From JAJXWB01 sp046349215 (lineage in GTDB: Bacteria; Pseudomonadota; Alphaproteobacteria; Rhizobiales; Beijerinckiaceae): 64,000 bases of DNA. Location: positions 1,488,001 through 1,552,000 of the forward strand of contig JAXMCV010000001.1 in NCBI GenBank assembly GCA_046349215.1. Direction: 5' to 3'. Both the position numbers and the translations under genes were made by a program. Below, one piece after another: positions 7,991 through 18,824 of the stretch (within the stretch, counting starts at the first letter, position 1; each line of letters begins with the position of its first letter). A model generated the notes under the pieces. That model was not told the origin of the DNA. It was given only the letters and a program-made list of their open reading frames with translations, and did no database searches.

Positions 7991-8015
7991 AAAACGGCCG
8001 CCCGAAGGCGGCCGT
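7991..8015 (-). terminator. Intrinsic terminator of the Spy/CpxP-like gene
   Basis: A perfect 9-bp stem ACGGCCGCC/GGCGGCCGT around a 4-base loop. Read on the minus strand it is followed by TTTTCTTTTG, 26 bp after the stop codon of the gene ending at 8041. Confidence 0.9.
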
Positions 8016-8040
8016 TGCAGACAGACGAATGTCGGCGCCA

Positions 8041-8487
8041 TCAGTCGCCGAGCTTGCGGCCGGTGCGCGCGAAACCCTTCTTCTGCTTGTCGTCGAGCGA
8101 ATTCCAGAACGCTTCGAGCTTGGCGCGCGTCGCCTTGACGGTCGCCAGATGCGCTTCCAGCGACTTTTCATGGAAGGCGAGCCTGCCGCCGAAGGTCGAA
8201 AGGTCGGGCTTGGAGGCGCAGATCGCCGCATTGCCGTCGGCGCGCGCCTTGTCGTGCACGGCTTTCAGATCCTTCAGCGCGGCGGCCTGCGAATCGTTCA
8301 GCGCAAGACGCTTGGCGAGCTTGTCGGAGAAATCGTCCTTCACTTCCTTCGGCGCGGCGCAGATGCGCTCCAGCAAGGTCTCGCCGCCATGGCGCGGCAT
8401 GTCGCGCGCGGCGGCCGGCGCAGCCAGAACGAATGCAGACGTGGCGAATGCTGCGGCCGCGAGGCCGAATTTTGCGATGTTCATCAT
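8041..8487 (-). CDS. Spy/CpxP (LTXXQ) family periplasmic protein
   Basis: 148 residues. An N-terminal signal peptide (MNIAKFGLAAAAFATSAFVLAAPAAA) is followed by a helical domain with two related repeats: LAKRLALNDSQAAALKDLKA and AKLEAFWNSLDDKQKKGFA, which correspond to the paired LTxxQ-type elements of Spy/CpxP proteins. The family are periplasmic chaperone-like proteins, often induced by envelope or metal stress. The start is supported by AAGGA upstream. A strong terminator follows. Confidence 0.75.
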   Translation of the reverse strand: MMNIAKFGLAAAAFATSAFVLAAPAAARDMPRHGGETLLERICAAPKEVKDDFSDKLAKRLALNDSQAAALKDLKAVHDKARADGNAAICASKPDLSTFGGRLAFHEKSLEAHLATVKATRAKLEAFWNSLDDKQKKGFARTGRKLGD

Positions 8488-8510
8488 GTGATCCTTGTAA
8501 GCACCGAAAA

Positions 8511-8807
8511 TCAGCAGGGAACGACGACCTTGCGGTAGCCGGCGAAACGGCCCCACGAGTCGTAGACGGCCTCGCGCGTGACGCAGCTTGCGTATGGCTG
8601 CGGACGCGCATTGGCGGCCGCCGCGCCGGCCATCATGCCGAGCGCCATTCCGCCGATGGCGCCCGCCGCCAGCGCGCCGCCGTCGACGCCGCCGCCGTAG
8701 CAGCCCCATGCGTTGCACCAGGCCGCAGCCGGCGTAGGCGCCGCCACGGCCGCGCCGAGCGCGGCAGCCGCCGCGATCGCCGAAATCGATTTACGGATAC
8801 GTGTCAT
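8511..8807 (-). CDS. Small exported protein with glycine-rich helix
   Basis: 98 residues, function not recognised. A signal peptide ends near AAPTPAAA, then a Cys-containing segment (WCNAWGCYGG), an Ala/Gly-rich stretch with glycine-zipper spacing (GALAAGAIGGMALGMMAGAAAA), and a C-terminal tail with two more cysteines (ASCVTREAVYDSWG...VVVPC). The four cysteines suggest disulfides in the periplasm. GGGGGCG precedes the ATG. It lies upstream of the Spy/CpxP-like gene on the same strand with a 23-bp gap, so the two are probably co-transcribed. Confidence 0.65.
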   Translation of the reverse strand: MTRIRKSISAIAAAAALGAAVAAPTPAAAWCNAWGCYGGGVDGGALAAGAIGGMALGMMAGAAAANARPQPYASCVTREAVYDSWGRFAGYRKVVVPC

Positions 8808-8921
8808 GAGCGCCCCCTTTTCGCCCAGGCCGACGGCCTGACTCTCTCCCGCTCGCTATGCGCGGAGCAGAGGGAGCATGACGCAGCTTTCTCTTTCCGG
8901 CAAATCAATTCCTGAGCGGAC

Positions 8922-10112
8922 TCAGCCCGCCGCCTGGTAGGCGAGCCGCTTGAATTCGAAGAAGAATGGGTTCCAGAAGGCCATGTAGCGTTGCGCCATG
9001 ACGATTCCGGCAAGATTGGCGCCCGGACAGATGAACCAGTGTGTGCCGGCGACGCCGCCCCACTGGAATTCGCCCGTCGAATTCGGAGGGTCGAACGGCG
9101 TCGGCGCCAGGGTGACCGCGCCGCCGAGCCCGTAGCCCTTGCCGGGCATCGGCCCCAGCATGGCGAAGCGGATGACCTGCCCGTCGGCGAGCTGGTTGCG
9201 CATCATCTCCTTGATCGTTTCCGGCCTGAGCAGCATGTCCGGGCCGGGCAGCAGCGCACGCACGAGCGCGCGCATGTCCGGCATCGTGGAGACGAGGCCG
9301 CCGCCGCCCGAGAGCCGCGCGAATGGACGCAGATAGGCTTGCGGATAGGGCGAGGCGGGGTCGATGCGCGTGAGGCCGGGCTTGGTCGGATCCAGCAGAT
9401 CGGCGCCGCGGTAATAGGCGACGAGGCGCCCCTGCTGCGCCTGCGGCACGGCGAAGCCCGTGTCCTTCATGCCGAGCGGCGCGAAGATGCGGGCCTGCAG
9501 GAATTCGTCGAAGGGCTTGCCCGAGACGACTTCGACGACGCGCGACAGCACGTCGGTGGCGATCGAATATTCGAACGACGCGCCGGGATGATAGGTGAGC
9601 GGCAGGTCGGCGAGCCGGTCGACCATGTCGGAGAGCGGCGTCTCCGGATTCATGATCTTCGCCTCGTTGTAGGCCTTGAAGATCAATGTGCCGGGATCGA
9701 AGATTCCGTAGCTCAATCCCGAGGAATGGCTGAGCAGATGGCGAATCGTGATCGACGAACGCGCCGGCTCGACATCGGCGAGGCTCGTCGCATCCGCCTT
9801 CAACACTTTCCGGTTTCCTAGTTGCGGCAGGAATTTCTCGATCCTGTCGTCGAGGCCGATCCGCCCGTCCTCGACGAGCAGCATGATGGCGCAGGTCGTG
9901 AACAGCTTGGAATTGGAAAAGGCTCGGAAGATGTGGTCTTCCCGCAGCGGCGTCGTCGCGTCGCGATCGGCGTAGCCCACGAACTGCCGGTCTATCTCGT
10001 CGCGACCGCGCAGCAGCGACCAGGACACGCCGGCCAGGATGTCGTTGTCGACGTAGCGCTGCATGGCGCCGCGCAAGAGGTCGAATGGACGTGTCTGAGT
10101 CGCGGCCTGCAT
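8922..10112 (-). CDS. Serine hydrolase, class C beta-lactamase/EstB-type esterase family
   Basis: 396 residues. The SxxK motif is SNSK at 66-69, supplying the nucleophilic Ser and general-base Lys; HSSGLSYG corresponds to the Tyr-containing second motif, and WGGVAGTHWFICP near the C-terminus to the third. There is no signal peptide, which favours a cytoplasmic esterase or peptidase over a secreted beta-lactamase. Start chosen at 10112 because GGGAGACGAC precedes it; the frame remains open a little further upstream. Monocistronic by spacing. Confidence 0.85.
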   Translation of the reverse strand: MQAATQTRPFDLLRGAMQRYVDNDILAGVSWSLLRGRDEIDRQFVGYADRDATTPLREDHIFRAFSNSKLFTTCAIMLLVEDGRIGLDDRIEKFLPQLGNRKVLKADATSLADVEPARSSITIRHLLSHSSGLSYGIFDPGTLIFKAYNEAKIMNPETPLSDMVDRLADLPLTYHPGASFEYSIATDVLSRVVEVVSGKPFDEFLQARIFAPLGMKDTGFAVPQAQQGRLVAYYRGADLLDPTKPGLTRIDPASPYPQAYLRPFARLSGGGGLVSTMPDMRALVRALLPGPDMLLRPETIKEMMRNQLADGQVIRFAMLGPMPGKGYGLGGAVTLAPTPFDPPNSTGEFQWGGVAGTHWFICPGANLAGIVMAQRYMAFWNPFFFEFKRLAYQAAG

Positions 10113-10242
10113 GTCGTCTCCCGTGGTTTGCCCACAACTAGAGCGGGGACGACGGACCGTGGCAAGGTCGCAGGCCAACCGGCAACATCATGGAATTACT
10201 TGCGAATAATTCCGCCGTTATAAGAATATCACATCGTCCGGT

Positions 10243-10923
10243 GTGGCCGACCTGCCGGTCCGCAAGGCGCCGCCGGCGCCTGTCGTCGTCGCGGCGACGG
10301 ACTGGACCGGATGCAGCGTCGGCCTGATGGGCGGCCTCGACATCGTGCGTCTGAGCACGACCGAGACCAACTACACCCAATCCCTGGTTCCGCAGTCGCC
10401 GGCGGCGCGGTCATACAGCAGCGGCACGCTGTCGCGTTCCTACGCGGGCCTGGATCTCGGCGGCCGCATCGGCTGCCAGTGGCAGCTCGGCCGGATCGTG
10501 CTCGGACCCGATCTCGAGATCGGCAAGCTCGGCATCAAGCAGAACGCGAACGTGCCGATGTTCATGCAGCAGTCGACGGCCGTCTACCTGACGAGCGCCA
10601 TCCCGGCCGTTCGCGTGTCCACGTCAGGCGGCTTCTATACGGCCGCCCCGCTCAAGGCGGGCCTGGCCGTCAACGACCGCCTGCTCGTCTACGTCAAGGG
10701 CGGCGCCGCCTATATCGACCTGCGCACGCGCGCCACCGACATGCTGACCGGCGTCCAGTTCTCGTCGTCCAATTCGGGCATCGCGCCCGCCGTCGGCGCC
10801 GGCGTCGACCTCACATCGTCGACGGGCAACGCCCGCCATTGCTACCGCAAGCACATGGTCAGCTTCGGTCTCAATTATTATTTCAACATGTCCGGCGCGG
10901 CGCCCGTCGTCGCCAAGTACTGA
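10243..10923 (+). pseudogene. Outer-membrane beta-barrel protein remnant lacking a signal peptide
   Basis: The frame begins with VADLPVRKAPPAP, the mature N-terminus typical of rhizobial Omp25/Omp31-type porin-like proteins, where a signal peptide ending in Ala normally precedes ADLP. Here the in-frame codons upstream run into a TAA at 10207 with no hydrophobic segment, and only a GTG without a clear ribosome site is available. The barrel region (GLMGGLDIVRL..., VGAGVDL, HMVSFGLNYYF) looks intact but short at about 226 residues, and the usual C-terminal Phe is replaced by VAKY. It probably lost its 5' end; an undetected frameshift upstream is an alternative. Confidence 0.6.
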
Positions 10924-10945
10924 GCCGTCCACCGACGTCTGCGAG

Positions 10946-10973
10946 AAGCCCGGCTCCGGCCTGGCTTTTTTTT
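10946..10973 (+). terminator. Intrinsic terminator after the outer-membrane protein remnant
   Basis: AAGCC...GGCTT stem with an inner GG/CC extension, followed by eight T residues. It lies 22 bp after the remnant stop codon, showing that the locus was once a normal transcription unit. Confidence 0.8.
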
Positions 10974-11136
10974 GCGCCTCGCAACGCAGCGTCTCGCAGC
11001 CGGCCTCGCGCCCGGCCTCGCATCCGGCCCCGGCGTCGCATGACGGATCGAGGGGCGCCCCATGTCCGGACGCGCCTTGACGCCGGCGGCGTTCGCAGGT
11101 CCGATCCCGTTCAAATAACGACATACGGGAAACGCC

Positions 11137-12879
11137 ATGGCCGAACATGCTTACGATCTGGTGATCCGCAACGGCTCGATCGCCGACGGTTCGGGCGGCG
11201 CGATCTTCGAGGGCGACATTGCCGTGAGCGGCGGCCGGATCGCCGCCGTCGGCAAGGTGTCCGGCCGTGGCCGCGACGAGATCGACGCGCGCGGCAAACT
11301 GGTGACGCCGGGCTTCGTCGACGTGCACACCCATTACGACGGGCAGGCGACCTGGGATTCCCGCCTGCAGCCGTCCTCGTGGCATGGCTGCACGACAATC
11401 ATCATGGGCAATTGCGGCGTCGGCTTCGCGCCGTGCCGCACTCCGGATCACGATCGGCTCGTGCGGCTGATGGAGGGCGTCGAGGATATTCCGTTCCCGG
11501 TCCTGTCGCGGGGCCTGCCGTGGAACTGGGAGAGCTATCCCGATTATCTCGACGCGCTCGGCCGCAGGTCGTTCGACGTCGATGTCGGCGCGCAATTGCC
11601 TCATGCGGCGCTGCGCGTCTTCGTGATGGGCGAGCGCGGCGCCAATCGCGATCCCGCCACGCCGGACGACATAGCCGCGATGCGCCGGCTGGCGCGTGCG
11701 GCGATCGAGGCCGGCGCGCTCGGCTTTTCCACCTCGCGCACGCTCAACCACCGCGATTCGGCGGGCAATCCGACGCCGACGCTGACGGCGGCCGAAGACG
11801 AACTCACGGGCATCGCGCTGGCGTTGAAGGACGCCGGCGCCGGCGTTCTGCAATTCGTCTCCGACTTCATCGACCAGGAAGCGGAATTCGCGCTGATGCG
11901 CCGGCTGGTGGAAAAATCTGGTCGGCCGCTGTCCTTCTCGCTGCTGCAGGCGCCACAGGCACCCGACAAGTGGCGCCTCCTGCTCGAGCGCGTGAGCGAA
12001 GCCAATGCGGCGGGCCTGAACATCCGCGCGCAGGTCGCGAGCCGGCCGGTCGGCGTATTGCTCGGTCTCGACCTCACGATGAATCCCTTCTCGAAATCGA
12101 AGGTCTTCCAGGAGATCGCAGGCCTGCCGCTCGAGGCGCGCATCGCCAAGCTGCGCGATCCGGCGTTGCGCAAAAGGCTCGTCGACGAGGAGGCTTCCAC
12201 CGAAACCATGTTCGCGCGCATGGCGCTGCAGAACTGGAAGAACATGTTCCGCATGGACGGCGATTTCGACTACGAGCCGACGCCCGAGATGGCGCTGGAA
12301 TCGCTTGCCGCGAAAGCGGGCCGCAAGCCGCAGGAACTGGCGATCGAGGCCATGCTGGAGGACGAGGGACGCGGCATGCTCTACGTGCCGTTCCTCAACT
12401 ACGCGAATTATTCGCTCGACCCGGCGCGCGAAATGCTGCTGCACGCCAACAGCGTGCCCAGCCTTTCCGACGGCGGCGCGCATGTCGGCATGATCTGCGA
12501 CGGCTCGTTCCCGACCTACAATCTCGTGCACTGGACGCGCGACCGCAAGCGCGGGGCGCGCATCGCGCTGGAAAGGATGGTGGCGATGCAGACAGCCGAT
12601 ACGGCGGCGCTGGTTGGCCTTTCCGATCGCGGGACGATCCGCGCGGGCCTGCGCGCCGATCTCAACGTGATCGACTACGACCGCCTGTCGCTCGCCCGCC
12701 CCGTGGTGGCGCACGACCTGCCGGCCGGCGGGCGCCGGCTGATGCAGAAAGCGAACGGCTATGTCGCGACGATCGTCGCCGGCGCCGTGACCTATCGCGA
12801 CGGCGAACCGACCGGCGCCCTGCCCGGCCGTCTCTTGCGCGGCGCCGGGGCGCAGCGAAATGCGATGGCGGCGGGCTGA
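11137..12879 (+). CDS. N-acyl-D-amino-acid deacylase / amidohydrolase family protein
   Basis: 580 residues of the amidohydrolase (D-aminoacylase) type. A small beta-sandwich (IRNGSIADGSGG) leads into the barrel with the metal-binding HTH of FVDVHTHYDGQATWD, later FSTSRTLNHRDSAGN and SDGGAHVGMICDG near the C-terminus, then the returning sandwich (GTIRAGLRADLNVIDYD). The family removes acyl groups from N-acyl-D-amino acids or hydrolyses related amides in the cytosol using a zinc centre. It is followed after 68 bp by an exported alpha/beta hydrolase on the same strand. Confidence 0.85.
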   Translation: MAEHAYDLVIRNGSIADGSGGAIFEGDIAVSGGRIAAVGKVSGRGRDEIDARGKLVTPGFVDVHTHYDGQATWDSRLQPSSWHGCTTIIMGNCGVGFAPCRTPDHDRLVRLMEGVEDIPFPVLSRGLPWNWESYPDYLDALGRRSFDVDVGAQLPHAALRVFVMGERGANRDPATPDDIAAMRRLARAAIEAGALGFSTSRTLNHRDSAGNPTPTLTAAEDELTGIALALKDAGAGVLQFVSDFIDQEAEFALMRRLVEKSGRPLSFSLLQAPQAPDKWRLLLERVSEANAAGLNIRAQVASRPVGVLLGLDLTMNPFSKSKVFQEIAGLPLEARIAKLRDPALRKRLVDEEASTETMFARMALQNWKNMFRMDGDFDYEPTPEMALESLAAKAGRKPQELAIEAMLEDEGRGMLYVPFLNYANYSLDPAREMLLHANSVPSLSDGGAHVGMICDGSFPTYNLVHWTRDRKRGARIALERMVAMQTADTAALVGLSDRGTIRAGLRADLNVIDYDRLSLARPVVAHDLPAGGRRLMQKANGYVATIVAGAVTYRDGEPTGALPGRLLRGAGAQRNAMAAG

Positions 12880-12947
12880 CGCGCGCCGCTGACAAGCGCG
12901 CGCGGCTGCGCCTATACTCCCGCAAAATACAAATCCGGGAGGATAAA

Positions 12948-14008
12948 ATGACGTTGCTTCGCGCCGCGCTGGTCGCGGCGATTTCCCTGACGGCGGTTTC
13001 GTCCGCATCAGCGCAATTCGCCGGGCAGAAGGAAGGCGACTGGATCGCGAAGGACGTTCGCTTCGGCACGGGCGAAACGATGGCGGAAGTGCGCGTGCAC
13101 TACACCACGCTCGGCGATCCGAAGAACGAGCCGGTTCTGGTGCTGCACGGCACGACCGGATCGGGAACGGGGATGCTGGGCCCTGCGTTCGGCGGCGAAT
13201 TGTTCGGACCGGGACAACCGCTCGACGCGGCGAAATATTACGTGATCCTGCCGGATGCGATCGGCCACGGAAAAACGGCGAAGCCGTCCGACGGATTGCG
13301 CGCCAGGTTTCCCGCCTACACCTACGACGACATGGTGAACCTGCAGCACCGGCTCGTCACCGAAGGTCTCGGCGTGAAGCATCTGCGGCTCGTGCTCGGC
13401 AATTCGATGGGCGGCATGAACGCGTGGAGCTGGGGCGTCAAATATCCCGACATGATGGATACGCTCGTGCCGATGGCCTCGCAGCCGACCGCCATGTCGA
13501 GCCGCAACTGGGTCATGCGCCGGCTGATCGTCGATTCCATCCGCAAGGACCCGGATTGGAAGAACGGCGACTACACGACACAGCCGAAATCGGCCGCCTT
13601 CGCCAGCGTATTCTATGGCGTGGCGACGGCCGGCGGTTCGATCGCCTGGGCGAAGGCCGCGCCGACGCGCGAGGCCGCCGACAAGCTGCTCGATACGCGG
13701 CTCGGCGCGCCCTTCCCCGCCGACGCCAACGACACGCTCTACCAATGGGATTCGTCGCGCGACTACGACCCGTCGAAGGATCTCGAAAAAATCCGCGCGA
13801 GCGTGCTGGCGATCATTCGGCGGACGACGAACGCAACCCGCCTGAAACAGGCCTGATGGATGCGGCGCTGAAGCGGATCGCCAATGCGAAGCTCTACCTC
13901 ATTCCGGCGAGCGAGGAGACGCGCGGCCACCTGACCACAGGCAACGCGAAGTTCTGGAAAGAACAGGTTCACGAACTGCTTGCCAGCGCGCCGCGCCGCG
14001 GCTCGTGA
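12948..14008 (+). pseudogene. Exported alpha/beta hydrolase (homoserine acetyltransferase-like), frameshifted
   Basis: A signal peptide (LLRAALVAAISLTAVSSASA) precedes a hydrolase with the elbow GNSMGG (Ser153). The original frame runs off after codon 289 into IIRRTTNATRLKQA and stops at 13854-13856. The missing C-terminus is intact one frame over: SADDERNPPETG and IPASEETRGH, which carry the expected acidic and His members of the triad, ending at 14006-14008. One inserted A in GATCATTCGG at 13811-13820 (giving AINSADDERNP) would restore a 353-residue protein. Either a genuine one-base deletion or a sequencing error. GGGAGGATAAA precedes the ATG. Confidence 0.85.
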
Positions 14009-14133
14009 CTTGCTGCACTGCGGCGAGGATTTCGCGCGGGTGCGGCGAAGCCGTCGCTTGCAAAGCTAGCATGTCTGCGCCCACAATCGCGCCAGCTTCG
14101 CTCGAAGACAGCGAACGGATCCAGGGAGCAGAC

Positions 14134-15369
14134 ATGATCAGGAAATCGATCGCATTCGCCGCGACGACCGCCGTATGCGCGCTCGTTGCGGGACAGGCTC
14201 GTGCAGCCGACCCGATCAAGATCGGCGTCATTTCCGAAGCGCAGGCGGTTGCCGGCTCCTCGATCGCGCCGGCGGCGCAACTCGCCGCCGACGAGATCAA
14301 CGCCAAGGGCGGCGTCGACGGACGGCAGATCCAGATCGTCGCCTACGACAACCATTCGTCGTCGGCGGAATCGGTGCGCGCCTTCCAGCGCGCCGTCAGC
14401 GAGGACAAGGTCAATGCCGTCATCGCCAGCTACATTTCCGAAGTGGTGCTGGCGCTGGAGCCGTGGGCCGGCCGCCTGAAGACGCTGATGATCACGCCCG
14501 GCGCGGCGTCCAACGTCATCACGCAGAACATCGCCAAGGACTACGACAACCTCAAGTACACGTTCCACGGCTATCTGACCTCGTCCTCGCTCGCCGGCCT
14601 CGTCTGCGACGCGGCGAAGGACCTGCTCGTCGATGGCTACAAGATGAAGTCGGCGGTCATCATGAGCGAGGACGCCGCGTGGACGACGCCGCTCGACGCC
14701 GGCTACAAGGAATGCCTGCCGAAGGTCGGCCTCAACGTGCTCGACCATATCCGCATGTCGCCCGACACCACGGACTTCACGCCGATCTTCAACAAGATCG
14801 AGGCGCAGAAGCCAGACGTGATCATCACCGGCATCTCGCATGTCGGCACGCAGCCGACCGTGCAATGGAAGAGCCAGCAGGTGCCGATCCCGATGTTCGG
14901 CATTTCCTCGCAGGCGACGAACTCGACGTTCTGGAAGGATACGAACGGCGCCGTGGAAGGCGTGTTCTACAACGCCGTCTCCGGGCCGGGCGTGGCGGTG
15001 ACGCCGAAGACGCTGCCTTTCGTCGAGGCCTACCAGAAGAAGTACGGCAACTTCCCCTCCTACGCCGGCTACACCTCCTACGACGACGTCTACATGATCG
15101 CCGACGCCATCAAGCGCGCCGGCGGCACCGATCCCGAAAAGATGGTCACGGCGATGGAGGCCACGAATTACGTCGGTACGATCGGCACGATCGCCTTCAA
15201 GCCGAAGGGCGATCCCAACCCGCATGCGCTGAAGACCGGCAAGGGGTTCATCACCGGCCTGATGCTGCAATGGCAGGACGGCAAGCAGGTGAACATGTGG
15301 CCCGCCGATGTCGCGAACGGCAAGATGAAGTGGCCGTCCTTCATCAAGCTGAAGGCCGCAAGCAACTGA
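14134..15369 (+). CDS. Branched-chain-type ABC transporter substrate-binding protein
   Basis: 411 residues with a cleavable signal peptide (IRKSIAFAATTAVCALVAGQARA) and a type I periplasmic binding fold of the Peripla_BP_6/LivJ group (DPIKIGVISEAQAVAGSS...AAQLAADEINAKGGVDGRQIQIV). These bind branched-chain amino acids, amides, urea or aromatic compounds; ligand not predictable here. The start at 14134 has GGGAG 8 bases upstream. It heads a four-gene importer operon; a strong hairpin just after the stop probably lowers transcription of the membrane genes relative to this abundant protein. Confidence 0.92.
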   Translation: MIRKSIAFAATTAVCALVAGQARAADPIKIGVISEAQAVAGSSIAPAAQLAADEINAKGGVDGRQIQIVAYDNHSSSAESVRAFQRAVSEDKVNAVIASYISEVVLALEPWAGRLKTLMITPGAASNVITQNIAKDYDNLKYTFHGYLTSSSLAGLVCDAAKDLLVDGYKMKSAVIMSEDAAWTTPLDAGYKECLPKVGLNVLDHIRMSPDTTDFTPIFNKIEAQKPDVIITGISHVGTQPTVQWKSQQVPIPMFGISSQATNSTFWKDTNGAVEGVFYNAVSGPGVAVTPKTLPFVEAYQKKYGNFPSYAGYTSYDDVYMIADAIKRAGGTDPEKMVTAMEATNYVGTIGTIAFKPKGDPNPHALKTGKGFITGLMLQWQDGKQVNMWPADVANGKMKWPSFIKLKAASN

Positions 15370-15375
15370 CTTGGA

Positions 15376-15405
15376 AAGGGGCCGCCCCGAGGGGCGGCCC
15401 TTTTT
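15376..15405 (+). terminator. Intrinsic terminator/attenuator after the binding-protein gene
   Basis: A 10-bp perfect stem GGGCCGCCCC/GGGGCGGCCC preceded by AAA and followed by TTTTT. It lies between the binding-protein gene and the first permease gene, a common place for partial termination in ABC importer operons. Confidence 0.85.
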
Positions 15406-15439
15406 CTGCGCCGCCCCGCCTCTCTACGGTTTTCCCTGC

Positions 15440-16315
15440 ATGCTGTTCTGGCAAATTTTGATCGATGGCTTCGCCATCAGCGCGCTCTATGCGCTGGGCG
15501 CGACCGGATTCACGCTCATCTTCGGCGTGTCCGGCGTTCTCAATCTCTCGCATGGCGCGATCATGGTCGCCGCCGCTGTCGCCGCCTGGGCGGCCGCGGG
15601 CGAATTGCACACTGGCCCCTATCTCGGCGCCCTGATCGGCGTCGCGACGGGCGTGATCCTGTCCTTCGCCACTTATTTCGTGGCGGTGAAACCGATCCAG
15701 CGGTCCCACAAGATTCCGGAATCGGAAAAAGAGATATTCATTCTTACCGCCACGCTGCTGTGGGGCATCATCATCCAGGAAGGCATCGCCTATTTCTTCA
15801 CCAACAACGCCAAGACGGTCCTGCCGCTGATCGAAGGCGTCGTCACGCTGTTCGGCGTGCGCACGCCGAAGAACGAATTCTTCACGGCGACCGTCTGCTG
15901 GGTGGCGATCTTCTTCCTGTGGCTGCTCGTCAACAAGACGAAGCGCGGCAAGGCGGTCATGGCGGCCTCGATGAATCCGAAAGGCGTCACGCTGCTCGGC
16001 ATCGAACTGTCGTCGATCTATCTCACGGTCTGGGCGATCTACGGCGTGCTGGCCGGCATCGCCGGCATATTGCTCGGCATGTTCCTCGGCGTCTCGTCCT
16101 ACAGCGTCGGCCCGCTGACGGCGAGCGCCTTCTCCATCGTTGTGCTCGGCGGTCTCGGCTCCGTGTCGGGTTCGCTGATCGCGGCCTATGTCGTCGGATA
16201 TCTCGAAACCATGACGGCCTACCTGATGTCGCCCGCCTATCGCACGATCCCTTCGCTGCTGCTGCTGGTCGCGGTCATGTACCTGCGCCCGCAGGGCCTG
16301 TTCGGGCGGAGGTGA
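15440..16315 (+). CDS. Branched-chain-type ABC transporter permease (LivH-like)
   Basis: 291 residues, very hydrophobic with about eight membrane segments. N-terminal LFWQILIDGFAISALYALGATGFTLIFGVSGVLNLSHG is typical of LivH, and the end, RPQGLFGRR, is the usual RPxGLFG. Cytoplasmic-loop segment MAASMNPKGVTLLGI contacts the ATPase. Works with the LivM-like permease and the fused ATPase downstream. The ATG at 15440 has only a weak ribosome site, suggesting translation limits its amount. Confidence 0.92.
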   Translation: MLFWQILIDGFAISALYALGATGFTLIFGVSGVLNLSHGAIMVAAAVAAWAAAGELHTGPYLGALIGVATGVILSFATYFVAVKPIQRSHKIPESEKEIFILTATLLWGIIIQEGIAYFFTNNAKTVLPLIEGVVTLFGVRTPKNEFFTATVCWVAIFFLWLLVNKTKRGKAVMAASMNPKGVTLLGIELSSIYLTVWAIYGVLAGIAGILLGMFLGVSSYSVGPLTASAFSIVVLGGLGSVSGSLIAAYVVGYLETMTAYLMSPAYRTIPSLLLLVAVMYLRPQGLFGRR

Positions 16316-16317
16316 AC

Positions 16318-17243
16318 ATGAGCCAGATGTTTGCTTCCCGCCTGTTCTGGATCGGCATCGCGGCCTTCATCGCAGCGATGGTGCTGCCGATGTACGTATC
16401 GGGCTACGTGCTCGGGCTGCTGACGGTCGCCTATTACACGGCGGTCTTCGCCATGTCCTGGGACCTGCTCTTCGGCTTCGCGGGCGAGGTGAATTTCGGC
16501 CCGACATTCCTGATCGGCCTCGGGGCCTATACAGCGGGCATACTCGATGCGCGCTATGCGCCGGGCATATCGGTCTATCTCTGCATCCTCGCCGGCGCGG
16601 TCGCCGCCGTCATCGGCGGCGTGGTTCTGGCGCTGCCGGCGCTGCGCGTCAGCGGCCCGTATTTCGGCCTGACGACGCTCGTCGCCGTTCTGATGCTGCA
16701 GAATTTCATCGTCGTGTTCGCCGACCTCACCGGCGGCGAGATCGGCCTTGCCGTGCCCGACGTCATCAGCATCGACGCGCATACCAATTACTGGATCGCC
16801 TTCGGATTCATGCTGGTCAGCGGCGCGATCCTGTACGGCCTGTCGCGGTCGCCGATCGGCCTGATCCTGCAGGCGAGCGGCCAGGACAAGATCCAGGCCG
16901 GCGCGCTCGGCTTCAACGTGACGAAGCACAAGCTGGCGGCCTTCATCGTCAGCGCCTTCTTCTCGGGGCTGGCCGGCGCGCTGATGGTCTTCTACATGGG
17001 CACGGCGTCGGTCGGCACGTTCATCGACGTGGCCGTCGCCGTGCAGATCATCATCGCCGCCGTGCTCGGCGGACGTCGCACGGTGATCGGCGCCGCGATC
17101 GGCGCGATCTTCCTGATCGGCATGGGCGAACTGCTGCGGCCGCTCGGCGAACTTGCGACGCTGATCGTCTCGGTCGTCGCGCTGGCGGTCATCCTGTTCT
17201 TCCCCGACGGATTCGTCGGCATGTTGCGCGGAGGCGCGAGAGC

Positions 17244-17247
<4 letters not shown>
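16318..17247 (+). CDS. Branched-chain-type ABC transporter permease (LivM-like)
   Basis: 309 residues with multiple membrane helices. It shows the LivM pattern SWDLLFGFAGEVNFGPTFLIGLGAYTAG, ALRVSGPYFGLTTL in the cytoplasmic coupling region, VLGGRRTVIGAAIGA, and a C-terminal LFFPDGFVGM. The ATG lies 2 bp after the LivH stop, with AGGTGA upstream inside the previous gene; the stop overlaps the ATPase start as ATGA at 17244-17247. Confidence 0.92.
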
Positions 17248-18710
<1,463 letters not shown>

Positions 18711-18782
18711 AGGCGCGCCAGCGGAGGCAGCGCGGCAAAGCGTCGCCGGGAGCGCGCGGCGGCTGGACGCGTCCGGTTATTG

Positions 18783-18799
18783 TGGTATTGTAAATACCA
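18783..18799. promoter_or_regulatory. Palindromic candidate operator upstream of the hemerythrin gene
   Basis: TGGTATTGTAAATACCA is a perfect 7-bp inverted repeat with a 3-base spacer, 25 bp before the hemerythrin start, in an otherwise GC-rich region. The AT-rich arms look like a repressor or activator half-site of the GntR type; no regulator gene lies next to it. Which factor binds is unknown. Confidence 0.5.
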
Positions 18800-18824
18800 A
18801 TTCAAACATTCCGCCGGGACAATC

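Noticed and set aside
10311..13856. 1,181-codon frame spanning several genes
   Set aside because: Only its C-terminal part (from 12948) is a real protein; the rest is an out-of-frame reading of the outer-membrane protein and amidohydrolase genes.
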